A DNA stretch of 10,687 bases from a bacterium (GCA_030641105.1 DAOWHZ010000090.1:1-10687); one strand, 5' to 3'; counted from the first letter of the stretch, positions 1 to 6,456 are shown. A program made the numbers and translations. Notes: a model not told the origin generated them from the sequence alone.

Positions 1-1654
1 CAATTATTACGCCATAATCCTGGCTCATATCAATCGGCCCGATTACGGCCAAAATCCTTTCAATGACCGTAGGAGTAAAAGCAATTACTCCATCAACAGT
101 TGAGCCATCGCTTTTCTCATAAAACCACATTAACTTCCTGGCTGATTTCTCCCAATCAGGCCACCAATTAGCATCCCAAAAATGCCACAATGAATTAACT
201 AAGTGAAGCGGTTCAGGAGAAATAATACGTTCGTACAATCCCGCTTCAGTATCATAGCTTCCTCCGCCCGGAACTTCAATGTTTTTTATTTTACCATCGC
301 TGAAATCAACTAGGGCATAACTGCCTATAAACCCGCCGCTGGCTCGCAGCTCTGTATTATTTTGAAAAACCAATAAATAACGTTTATCTTGATTAACGCC
401 CAAAAAAACTTGTATCTTAAACATTAAATCAACAAACTCGCTTAAACCTTGTTCCAAAAAAATTGCTTTATTTTTTATTAAATTAAATTGCTCTCTGTAT
501 TCTGCGGGCAAGGCATTAATATTAATTTGGCCTAACTGCTCTTTTAAATTTTTAGCTTGCTCCATTATTCTACTGCCGCTTTCATTAAAATTATTTAAAA
601 TATCAGTTAAGCATTGATCGCCGCTAAACAATCCGGCCATAGCCAAGCTTAATTCTCCGCCCAAATCAGATGCGGCTTGCCCGGCCGCTAAAATATATTG
701 GGCGTTAGCGGCTAATTTTAAATCTTCATTAGGCGCGTAAGAAGCTAAAACAAAAAGCAAATCATTAATTTTATTTAATTCATTTTGAGCTTGCAAAAAA
801 TTATCGCTGGCAGAAGAAAAATTCCGGCTGGCTTGGCCTAATTGCAGTTCAGCAACCAAACTGCCGGCTTCTGCTAATTCACTAATTGCGGCTTCAGTTA
901 CGCCTAAAACCCTGCCTCGCAAATTGCTTAAATCAAATGATTTGTACAAAGTAAAGGCCTTAAAAGGCAAAACCAAAATAAAAAGAATAATCGCAAAGGC
1001 TAATATTCCCCTAGCTCTAAGTGCTGCGCCAGCGCTTAGAGCTATTGACGGCTCCATAGTTTCGCAGGGCTGTGGAGCCGTTTTGCATTGACGGCTCCAT
1101 AGTTTCGCAGGGCTGTGGAGCCGTTTTGCGCAAGACTGCAACTTAATAAAAAAATTAAGCTTTTTAGTATCAAATAATTTACCCAATAATTTCAAAACCA
1201 ACTGTTTAACCGGCCTGCCTGCCGCCAAACCTGCCAGCCAAACCAATCTAACTATAAAAACAGCCAGCCAGCCAACGCCATGACATAACTTATAAAACCA
1301 TTTTAAAATCACTAAAACAAACAAAAATAAATACTTAAACAAAAAGAGAAAAGCTAATTGGTTGATTTTTTTTCCATGCTTTTCATATGCTTTTTCCAAT
1401 TTACTGAAAGCCGCATTAGACACCGAGTGTCCTATAGGACACTCGGTGTCTTTCTTCCGTGCAGTAATCGCTTTATAATAAAAATCCTTAACTTTATCCT
1501 TTGCCTGCAGAGAGGCGAAACCTCTACAAAAAAAATTCTTTTGCAGAGGTTTCGTGTCTTGTTCTTCTGATTGCTGTTTTAAATCAACTACAAAACAAGA
1601 CGGTTTATCGTCATCGTTAAATGAATTATTAAATTGAGTATTTTTATTTGGCAT
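1..1654 (-). CDS. DUF4012 domain membrane protein, C-terminus outside window
   Basis: An uninterrupted frame of 551 codons runs off the left edge; it starts at ATG 1654, 10 bp after the stop of the upstream Bro-N gene, with no clear Shine-Dalgarno. Residues 1-95 are polar. Residues about 99-145 are hydrophobic (one or two membrane segments), and a second membrane helix is at about 217-236 (GILAFAIILFILVLPFKAF). A long helical, probably coiled-coil stretch follows to about 400. From about 415 comes the DUF4012 signature: NQDKRYLLVFQNNTELR, ASGGFIGSYALVDFSDGKI, then PGGGSYDTEAG and DANWWPDWEKSA. The family is common in Patescibacteria and Actinobacteria, is thought to be extracytoplasmic and has no established reaction. 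The N-terminal 215 residues are unusually loaded with palindromic inserts (1516-1554, 1418-1451, 1044-1129, 1012-1044), all read through. Family assignment is from remembered signature; function is unknown. Confidence 0.88.
   Translation of the reverse strand, partial: MPNKNTQFNNSFNDDDKPSCFVVDLKQQSEEQDTKPLQKNFFCRGFASLQAKDKVKDFYYKAITARKKDTECPIGHSVSNAAFSKLEKAYEKHGKKINQLAFLFLFKYLFLFVLVILKWFYKLCHGVGWLAVFIVRLVWLAGLAAGRPVKQLVLKLLGKLFDTKKLNFFIKLQSCAKRLHSPAKLWSRQCKTAPQPCETMEPSIALSAGAALRARGILAFAIILFILVLPFKAFTLYKSFDLSNLRGRVLGVTEAAISELAEAGSLVAELQLGQASRNFSSASDNFLQAQNELNKINDLLFVLASYAPNEDLKLAANAQYILAAGQAASDLGGELSLAMAGLFSGDQCLTDILNNFNESGSRIMEQAKNLKEQLGQININALPAEYREQFNLIKNKAIFLEQGLSEFVDLMFKIQVFLGVNQDKRYLLVFQNNTELRASGGFIGSYALVDFSDGKIKNIEVPGGGSYDTEAGLYERIISPEPLHLVNSLWHFWDANWWPDWEKSARKLMWFYEKSDGSTVDGVIAFTPTVIERILAVIGPIDMSQDYGVII
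1012..1044. repeat. In-frame 33-bp imperfect palindrome
   Basis: Two 15-base arms beginning TAGCTCTAAG and ending CTTAGAGCTA surround a 3-base CGC loop, with one mismatch (G-T on the plus strand). It is read in the DUF4012 gene as roughly ALSAGAALRA, just before the second membrane helix. It abuts the 43-bp tandem repeat directly. Confidence 0.8.
1044..1129. repeat. Two exact tandem copies of a 43-bp hairpin repeat
   Basis: Copies at 1044-1086 and 1087-1129 are identical by eye. Each contains arms ACGGCTCCATAG and CTGTGGAGCCGT around a 10-base loop, one pair being G-T. Because 43 is not a multiple of three, the DUF4012 gene reads the copies in different frames, giving KRLHSPAKLWSRQ and then KTAPQPCETMEPS. 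No stop is created in either frame. Confidence 0.9.
1418..1451. repeat. Perfect 34-bp palindrome with CCTATAGG centre, in frame
   Basis: Exact palindrome with 17-base arms starting AGACACCGAGTG and centre CCTATAGG. It lies in the polar N-terminal region of the DUF4012 gene and is read as KKDTECPIGHSVS. It shares its centre, length class and reading frame (CCT ATA GGN, giving P-I-G) with the palindrome at 5807-5842, although the outer arms differ. Confidence 0.9.
1516..1554. repeat. In-frame inverted repeat near the DUF4012 N-terminus
   Basis: Outer arms CGAAACCTCT (1516-1525) and AGAGGTTTCG (1545-1554) are exact complements. After one mismatch the pairing continues with CAAAA/TTTTG around an AT-rich loop. 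It is read as approximately TKPLQKNFFCRGFA at residues 34-46 of the DUF4012 protein. Confidence 0.75.
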
Positions 1655-1664
1655 GGGGCAATTC

Positions 1665-2516
1665 TTATTTATTATGAGAATTAATTTTTTTTATCTCATC
1701 TCCGCCATTAAGATAATTGCCTTTAGAAATCACTGATCGCCTTAATTCTTTCTCTAATTTTTTTCTGGCGCCTCCGGCAATATCTCCGCCTTTTTTGGCG
1801 TCCTTTTTAAGTTTTGGCATGCCTTTAGAATCTTTATCGCGCGTAATTTCCGTGGTTGCTCTTTCACCTAACATTGCAAATATTAATTCTAAATCATTCA
1901 TATGGTCTTGCAAATTTTCCCGTTTCAATTCTTTGTATTTTTTATATTTAGACGGTATCATTCCAAAAGTGGCTTTTGATATTTCTGCTGTTAAAATGGA
2001 ATATTCTATATTGCTTTTCGCGCCGCGCTTTCCCCATTCATCTGTCAACTCTTCACGAACAGCAATACCACGCATTCGCTTTTCAATCCAATTATCGCTA
2101 TACCCTTTTGCTTTATACAACATTCTTGTTCTCTTTGTGGCTAATTCCGGGTCCTCAATCTCTTTTATACGTTCATATCCAACTCTAGCCAGCCATCTTT
2201 TGAATGGTTCAGCTTTAGGTGATGGAATGGTTTGAATAATACGAAAAATTGTTTCGGTATTAGCACAATCCGTTTCTCTCATTTTTTCATCAGGAGCAAT
2301 TAATTTCAACTGTCCGATTTTTTCGGACACTTCAAAATATCCTTCGCTTATTAATTTTTTCTTAAGATCATTCCAATATTTTCTTGGCCTTTCCGTGCCT
2401 GTTAATGCCTCTATAACATCAATAACAGAAAACCACCATTCATTTTTATAAATAGTTTTACGAATTTTTCTGCCCTGGAAAAGAGCGATTTTTGTTGTTT
2501 TTATTTCTTTGGCCAT
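1665..2516 (-). CDS. Bro-N domain protein, DinD/phage-antirepressor-like
   Basis: 283 aa, starting MAKEIKTTKIALFQGRKIRK. Residues about 18-105 look like a Bro-N domain: aromatic/acidic core NEWWFSVIDVIEALTG followed by RKYWNDLKKKL. The C-terminal half (KRWLARVGYERIKEIEDPEL, and late GGDIAGGARKKLEKELRR) resembles the helical tail of DinD-type and prophage antirepressor proteins. Such proteins are thought to bind DNA or regulate; DinD in E. coli is SOS-induced and inhibits RecA activity, but that role cannot be assumed here. The start ATG has no good Shine-Dalgarno. The gene is followed after 10 bp by the DUF4012 gene and is probably co-transcribed with it. It holds none of the palindromic inserts seen in the large envelope genes. 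Bro-N genes are often mobile, so it may be an acquired gene. Confidence 0.78.
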   Translation of the reverse strand: MAKEIKTTKIALFQGRKIRKTIYKNEWWFSVIDVIEALTGTERPRKYWNDLKKKLISEGYFEVSEKIGQLKLIAPDEKMRETDCANTETIFRIIQTIPSPKAEPFKRWLARVGYERIKEIEDPELATKRTRMLYKAKGYSDNWIEKRMRGIAVREELTDEWGKRGAKSNIEYSILTAEISKATFGMIPSKYKKYKELKRENLQDHMNDLELIFAMLGERATTEITRDKDSKGMPKLKKDAKKGGDIAGGARKKLEKELRRSVISKGNYLNGGDEIKKINSHNK

Positions 2517-2593
2517 TGTTCAATTTAATCGCATTGTTCTGCTATATTTAATAATAAATTTAGCTTATTTTAGCTAAAAAATAGCACTTGCTG

Positions 2594-2622
2594 TTGACAA
2601 AAATTTTAATATATGATATGAT
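2594..2622 (+). promoter_or_regulatory. Consensus sigma-70 promoter of the 137-aa gene
   Basis: A perfect -35 TTGACA (2594-2599), 17-bp spacer and -10 TATGAT (2617-2622) predict a start near 2629 and a 5' leader of about 128 nt. A perfect 12-bp palindrome TTTTAGCTAAAA (2568-2579) lies just upstream, between this promoter and the divergent Bro-N gene; it could be an operator, which is speculative. Confidence 0.75.
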
Positions 2623-2662
2623 AATTTAATATAAAATTTTTGCTCTTTTAAAAAACCCTATG

Positions 2663-2718
2663 CTAATTGCCAAATTTATAGCTGTAAATTTTTTTATGGT
2701 TATGGATTTGGCAATTAG
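2663..2718 (+). promoter_or_regulatory. Leader hairpin in the 5' UTR of the 137-aa gene
   Basis: CTAATTGCCAAAT (2663-2675) and ATTTGGCAATTAG (2706-2718) are exact complements, 13 bp, around a 30-nt loop. No T-run follows, so it is not a simple terminator. It lies 25 bases before the ribosome binding site and could influence mRNA stability or translation. No known riboswitch class is recognised. Confidence 0.5.
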
Positions 2719-2742
2719 TTAAACTCAACAAAAAAACTCAAC

Positions 2743-2750
2743 AAGGAGGT
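2743..2750 (+). promoter_or_regulatory. Strong Shine-Dalgarno that sets the start at 2757
   Basis: AAGGAGGT is nearly the full anti-SD complement. It directly abuts the first ATG (2751), which is too close, but is well spaced (7 nt from GGAGG) from the in-frame ATG at 2757, so the second ATG is preferred. Confidence 0.7.
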
Positions 2751-2756
2751 ATGGAA

Positions 2757-3170
2757 ATGGAGGATCAAAGAAATTATCAAGTATTGAAAGTTGAGGAAAG
2801 CGTTCTTGCGAAAGTTCCCAAAGAGAGCTTTTACATGGAAGTGGTGGGGAGGCATGAATTTAAATTGCCCGGGAAAATTGTCTACGTCCCCAAACACTGG
2901 AGGAATAGCTTCGTAGTGCCGGGATCAAAGATTATTTTGAATCGGCACTTCTACGGAATCCGAGATGAAGATCTTGGACGACGAATAGTGGCAAAGGTAA
3001 AAGTGGTCAAGAAGACCACACAAGACGGACAGGAATTCGTAATGATAGACATTTTTAAAGATCCCAACGGCACTAAACCAACCCGCGAACTTAAGTTCCT
3101 TATAAATGGACAAGGGGATATCCAGATTCCCGGAACCGACACCAAAATTGCTTTCCGGGCGATTGTATAA
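2757..3170 (+). CDS. Hypothetical 137-aa protein with strong expression signals
   Basis: I do not recognise the family. The protein (MEDQRNYQVLKVEESVLAKV onward) is soluble, mixed-charge and apparently beta-rich, with no signal peptide or membrane segment; it includes GKIVYVPKHWRNSFVVPG, RRIVAKVKVVKK and a C-terminal GQGDIQIPGTDTKIAFRAIV. It has its own consensus promoter, a leader with a hairpin, a near-perfect Shine-Dalgarno and a rho-independent terminator, so it is probably a monocistronic, well-expressed gene. Its coding sequence is visibly less AT-rich and uses more G/C-ending codons than its neighbours, which could mean high expression or a different origin. It sits between minus-strand genes on both sides and is convergent with the GT4 gene. 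The alternative start at 2751 would add two residues. Confidence 0.8.
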   Translation: MEDQRNYQVLKVEESVLAKVPKESFYMEVVGRHEFKLPGKIVYVPKHWRNSFVVPGSKIILNRHFYGIRDEDLGRRIVAKVKVVKKTTQDGQEFVMIDIFKDPNGTKPTRELKFLINGQGDIQIPGTDTKIAFRAIV

Positions 3171-3202
3171 ATCGCCTATCACCTCTACACTAACCCTCTA
3201 TC

Positions 3203-3240
3203 AGCCCAGCTTATTTAAAAACGCTGGGCTTTTTATTTTT
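3203..3240 (+). terminator. Rho-independent terminator of the 137-aa gene
   Basis: Stem AGCCCAGC / GCTGGGCT (3203-3210, 3223-3230), 12-nt loop, then a T-rich tail TTTTATTTTT. The right arm and tail overlap the last codons of the convergent GT4 gene, which ends inside the loop. On the minus strand there is no T-run after the stem, so it serves mainly the plus-strand gene. Confidence 0.85.
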
Positions 3241-4530
3241 TAAAATATTTTCATAAACCTCCCTCGTCTTCCTCGCGCACTCCCACCAACTATACTTCTT
3301 CACCTGCTCATAGCCCTTTTTAATCAACTCTTTCCTCAGCTCTTTATTCTTAATAATCCGCTCAATCTGCCTCTGCATTTCCTGCTCGTCATCAGGATTA
3401 AAATAAATCGCGGCATCTCCTAAAACTTCCGGCATACTGGATTTATTGGAGCTAACTACCGGACAGCCCTTAGCCATTGCTTCCAAAGGCGGCAGGCCAA
3501 AACCCTCATAAAATGAAGGAAAAACATAAGCTATTGCCTTTTTAAATAAAATTTCCAATTGAGCATCTGGCACAAACCCGGGAAAAATTATTGGCGTGTC
3601 AGTTTGATTCTCTTGCCATAAACCCAACTCCTTAGCATGCGCCTTAACCCGTTTATAAAAATAATCCTCCTTGCCAACTAAAACTAATCTTAAATCAGGC
3701 TGTTTTTTATGTAATTTTATAAATACATTAATTAATCTCTCCAAATTTTTATGCGGATAAGCGTTACCCACATAAAGCAAATATAGACTGCTTATATTAT
3801 ATCCTAAAATCGTTTCTTTGTCATCTAATTTAGCCGCAAACAGTGAATCCCTGCCTTTAGATAGATTTGCTACGCCTTCATAAGTTACAATAATTTTATT
3901 AGATCTAATTCTAAACTGTTTTACAACATCATCCTTGGTAAATTGTGATACTGCAATTATTTTCTTGGCTCGTTTAACCGCCAGCCAGATAATAGCTTTA
4001 TATGCCCAATTTTTAATTTTATATAAAAACGGCCCTAAGGTAGTTGCTCTTGTTGTTGGAAATTTAGTTAAAATTAAATCATGAATTGTTACTATAAATT
4101 TGGCTGGGCATAATATCGGCACATTAAAATGCGGAAAATGCATTAAATCCAAATGCTCTTGCCAGATTAAATACGGCATTTTAATTTGTTCGGCTAAGCT
4201 ATACCATCTCACATCAGCTAATACTTTTTTTACTCGCCTATCCCGCCTGCCCCGAGTCCCGCTTTTGGCGGGATCGCGGGGAGCATCGCCGAAGGATCTT
4301 CTAATTTGAAATTCATCAAAATTTTCTTTGCACAAAAAAATAACATATTCATTGTCTTGATCTATTTTTATTATATTGTCTGCAATTTCCTGCGTATAGC
4401 GGCCCAAACCTTTGCCAATCGGACCGTAAAACCGGGCGTCAATGCCAATTCGCTTTTCAACCAAGCCACCCAGTGGCTTGCAAGCCACTGGGTGGCTTTT
4501 ATTATAATTATAGCTTTTGTTTTTTACCAT
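3211..4530 (-). CDS. GT4-family glycosyltransferase
   Basis: 439 aa from ATG 4530. The Rossmann-type N-terminal domain begins RIGIDARFYGPIGKGLGRY; the C-terminal domain carries YVGNAYPHKNLERLI, LVLVGKEDYF, GFVPDAQLEILF and the EX7E motif FYEGFGLPPLEAMAKG with E342 and E350. This is the GT-B fold, GT4 retaining type, which uses nucleotide sugars at the cytoplasmic membrane face; the sugar cannot be told. Two palindromic elements are read in frame: 4459-4512 gives an N-terminal tail NKSHPVACKPLGGLV, and 4231-4300 gives the charged insert SFGDAPRDPAKSGTRGRRDR before VLADVRWYSLAEQ. ATG 4530 lies 7 nt after a perfect -10 box, suggesting leaderless mRNA; a TTG at about codon 22 (LVEKRIG) would leave the element untranslated. 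ATG 4548 lies upstream of the -10 and is unlikely. Confidence 0.9.
   Translation of the reverse strand: MVKNKSYNYNKSHPVACKPLGGLVEKRIGIDARFYGPIGKGLGRYTQEIADNIIKIDQDNEYVIFLCKENFDEFQIRRSFGDAPRDPAKSGTRGRRDRRVKKVLADVRWYSLAEQIKMPYLIWQEHLDLMHFPHFNVPILCPAKFIVTIHDLILTKFPTTRATTLGPFLYKIKNWAYKAIIWLAVKRAKKIIAVSQFTKDDVVKQFRIRSNKIIVTYEGVANLSKGRDSLFAAKLDDKETILGYNISSLYLLYVGNAYPHKNLERLINVFIKLHKKQPDLRLVLVGKEDYFYKRVKAHAKELGLWQENQTDTPIIFPGFVPDAQLEILFKKAIAYVFPSFYEGFGLPPLEAMAKGCPVVSSNKSSMPEVLGDAAIYFNPDDEQEMQRQIERIIKNKELRKELIKKGYEQVKKYSWWECARKTREVYENILKNKKPSVFK
4231..4300. repeat. GC-rich inverted repeat inserted in the GT4 gene
   Basis: A core hairpin TCCCGC / GCGGGA with loop TTTTG (4257-4273) extends outward to CCCCG (4250-4254) and CGGGG (4277-4281), flanked by CGGCGATGC-type sequence. 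It is far more GC-rich than the surrounding gene. It is translated as a short Arg/Asp/Gly-rich surface insert between two conserved GT4 segments, without breaking the frame. Confidence 0.75.
4459..4512. repeat. 54-bp palindromic element, copy 1 (GT4 N-terminus)
   Basis: Holds a perfect 36-bp palindrome (4463-4498) of two 17-base halves around a GC centre. Each half is itself a hairpin (AAGCCAC-CCA-GTGGCTT). It is flanked by AACC on one side and an AT-rich ATTATAATTATA tail on the other. In the gene's sense it encodes YNYNKSHPVACKPLGGLV. The second copy is at 5067-5120 in the neighbouring gene. Confidence 0.95.
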
Positions 4531-4536
4531 ATAATC

Positions 4537-4542
4537 ATTATA
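4537..4542 (-). promoter_or_regulatory. -10 box for a probably leaderless GT4 transcript
   Basis: A perfect TATAAT on the minus strand ends 7 nt before the A of ATG 4530, where transcription would be expected to start. It lies directly after the upstream gene's terminator. No convincing -35 is visible. Two more TATAAT copies (4501-4512, minus strand) lie inside the palindromic element's AT tail. Confidence 0.5.
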
Positions 4543-4550
4543 ACACAAAT

Positions 4551-4617
4551 AAAAAAATCATATTAATCTTATAAATCCCTGCTAATTTTTGGCAGGGATT
4601 TATAAGATTAATATGAT
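4551..4617 (-). terminator. Terminator with a 26-bp perfect stem after the GT-C gene
   Basis: Arms at 4557-4582 and 4592-4617 are exact 26-base complements around a 9-nt loop; in the minus direction the stem is followed by a run of T. It begins 2 nt after the TAA of the 600-aa gene. The stem is much longer than usual for an intrinsic terminator and mostly AT-rich, with a GC base (CCCTGC) next to the loop. Confidence 0.85.
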
Positions 4618-4619
4618 AC

Positions 4620-6422
4620 TTATCGCCTCTCCAACCCATACAACCCAAACTCCCCAGTCACCTGCTCCACTTTTTTAATCTGCAAACCAACTTCCGCTAA
4701 CCGGCGATTATTTAAATATTCAATCGCGTCCTGCGGCAAAGTAAAATTATAATAATAAACCGGCAGATAATTTACTAAATTCGCATACCGCCTTACCATA
4801 TTTTTATCATCAAACAACCCAACAATCACCTTGCGTTCGGGAAAAAATAATTTGTCATGATACCGGGTAATAATTACCGCATTATTTTCAGTTAAACTTA
4901 AAACCTTATCAAATTCATTTTTAGCTTGCTTATGTTTTTGAGCCGCATAAATTAATCCTTCCTCACTGCCGAATAAAACAAATTGAACAGAAATAAAAAA
5001 TATCCAACCAACAATAACCACCCGAACACAATTAACCAAAAACATTTTTTTAGGCCGCCTAATATTAACCAAGCCACCCAGTGGCTTATAAGCCACTGGG
5101 TGGCTTTGATTAAAATTATACCTAAAAAATAAGGCCCGACTTGCTTTAATAATAAACAAACTTACAAAAGGCAAAGCGCCTAAATAAATCAACAGCCAAT
5201 AGCGCGTATAAGAATTGCCAATGGTGAACTGGTTAGGATCTGGATTATCATGAAAGCCCCAACTGCCATAGTAAAATAATAAAATAAGAGAAGCAGTAAA
5301 ATAAGACGCTAAATACGCCCAATGTTTGCGCTTCCATTTCCGCCACCTTTGCAAAAACAAAATTCCTCCCAAAACCGCTGGCCAAAACAGCCAATAAAAC
5401 ATTTTAACAAAATAATAATAAAACATTTCTAAGCTATGGCGCGGATGAAAGCCAAAATAAAATATATTATTTTTTAATTTCAACAGCAATTCCTTGTGGT
5501 AAGCTAAATAGCCGCTAAAAGTTGATCTAATTAAATCAGAGCCGGCTTGAGTTATATTTACAATAGATTGATTCATTTCCGGATAGCCGCCTTGCACAGG
5601 TGAACTATATAAAATCTGGTTCCAGTAAAATATTGGCGCAAACGCAAAAACACAAAAACACAAAAACACAATCAACTTAATAAAACCAACTTTTTTTATA
5701 TTGAACGCCCATAAAATAACCAGCATCGGAGCAATCCACAGCAATTCTGAAGTCCGGGTTATTACAGCTAGACCAACAAATCCGCCAGCCAAAGCCGAAT
5801 ATAAATAAGGAGCTAAACTCCCTATAGGGAGTTTAGCTCCTTTATATTTTTTATTCTGTCTCCACGCCATCATCATCCCATAGTACAACCCCGCCATTAG
5901 CAACACAATAAACAATACATTATGAAACATACTGCGCGCGCTGTAATAAATATAAACCGGAAAACTGGCTAACAAAAACGCGGAAACCAAGGCATTGCGC
6001 CGGCCAAATATTTTTTTGATTAACAAATAATAAAATACAATGCCAACTGCGGCAAACAAAGGCGTTAAATACGGCAGAACTTTATAGCTTGTCAAACTGA
6101 CAATTTTGCCGTAAATTAAAATCATGCCCAGAAAGCTAACCGGCTTTAATGCGCCAAAATCAGAGCGAAAACTCCTGGGCTGTATTATGTCATTAACATA
6201 TAAATTATATTTTTCATAAACTGTTATTTCGCCTGTCTGGCCGTATAATTTAGCAAAAACATAATTAGCTGTTTCATCAGGAGATCCCCATTTGATAAAA
6301 TCATTATTCTGTGTAAAATAATTAAAACTGCTTGCGCCAATAAAAAACATGGTTGCCAGAATTGCCAAAACAAAACATCGCCAATATTTTTTAAACCATT
6401 TTTTTATAAAAATGAATTTCAT
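4620..6422 (-). CDS. GT-C membrane glycosyltransferase, PMT/ArnT-like
   Basis: 600 aa, about a dozen hydrophobic segments. After the first helix (residues 17-32) the first outer loop carries KWGSPDETANYVFAKLYGQ with D49-E50, matching the acidic pair of GT39/GT83-type enzymes, which move sugars from polyprenyl-phosphate carriers on the outer membrane face. Further family-like parts are the PVSFLGMILIYGKI loop, GRRNALVSAFLLASFPVYIYYSARS, and a soluble C-terminal tail (NNAVIITRYHDKLFFPERK). Two palindromic elements are read through: residues about 194-206 (GAKLPIGSLAPY) and about 435-452 (YNFNQSHPVAYKPLGGLV), both in loops next to Lys/Arg-rich stretches that are likely cytoplasmic. ATG 6422 has no Shine-Dalgarno. 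A long terminator separates it from the GT4 gene. Acceptor and sugar are unknown. Confidence 0.85.
   Translation of the reverse strand: MKFIFIKKWFKKYWRCFVLAILATMFFIGASSFNYFTQNNDFIKWGSPDETANYVFAKLYGQTGEITVYEKYNLYVNDIIQPRSFRSDFGALKPVSFLGMILIYGKIVSLTSYKVLPYLTPLFAAVGIVFYYLLIKKIFGRRNALVSAFLLASFPVYIYYSARSMFHNVLFIVLLMAGLYYGMMMAWRQNKKYKGAKLPIGSLAPYLYSALAGGFVGLAVITRTSELLWIAPMLVILWAFNIKKVGFIKLIVFLCFCVFAFAPIFYWNQILYSSPVQGGYPEMNQSIVNITQAGSDLIRSTFSGYLAYHKELLLKLKNNIFYFGFHPRHSLEMFYYYFVKMFYWLFWPAVLGGILFLQRWRKWKRKHWAYLASYFTASLILLFYYGSWGFHDNPDPNQFTIGNSYTRYWLLIYLGALPFVSLFIIKASRALFFRYNFNQSHPVAYKPLGGLVNIRRPKKMFLVNCVRVVIVGWIFFISVQFVLFGSEEGLIYAAQKHKQAKNEFDKVLSLTENNAVIITRYHDKLFFPERKVIVGLFDDKNMVRRYANLVNYLPVYYYNFTLPQDAIEYLNNRRLAEVGLQIKKVEQVTGEFGLYGLERR
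5067..5120. repeat. 54-bp palindromic element, copy 2 (GT-C loop)
   Basis: Same structure as copy 1: AACC, then a perfect 36-bp palindrome (5071-5106), then a related AT-rich tail. The only change within the palindrome is the central dinucleotide, AT here and GC in copy 1; both preserve perfect symmetry. It is read in the same frame and orientation as copy 1, giving YNFNQSHPVAYKPLGGLV. Confidence 0.95.
5807..5842. repeat. Perfect 36-bp palindrome with CCTATAGG centre, in frame
   Basis: Exact palindrome with 18-base arms starting AAGGAGCTAAACTC. It is read as KGAKLPIGSLAP in a probable cytoplasmic loop of the GT-C protein. The centre and reading frame match the palindrome at 1418-1451; the outer arm sequences do not. 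Confidence 0.92.
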
Positions 6423-6456
6423 AATATCTTAAAACTAACTAAATTTCAAATTACCC

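Noticed and set aside
1209..1240. GCCTGCCTGCCGCC and CTGCCAGCC runs resembling a known dispersed GCCTGCC..GGCAGGC repeat
   Set aside because: No complementary arm is present, so it may be ordinary coding for a Gly/Ala/Leu-rich membrane segment (WLAGLAAGRPV).
1717..2235. Long open frames on the plus strand opposite the Bro-N gene
   Set aside because: They mirror the Bro-N coding sequence, have no RBS, and the minus-strand protein has recognisable domains.
4531..4548. Upstream ATG start for the GT4 gene at 4548
   Set aside because: The extra codons overlap the TATAAT box and lie before the predicted transcription start, with no RBS.
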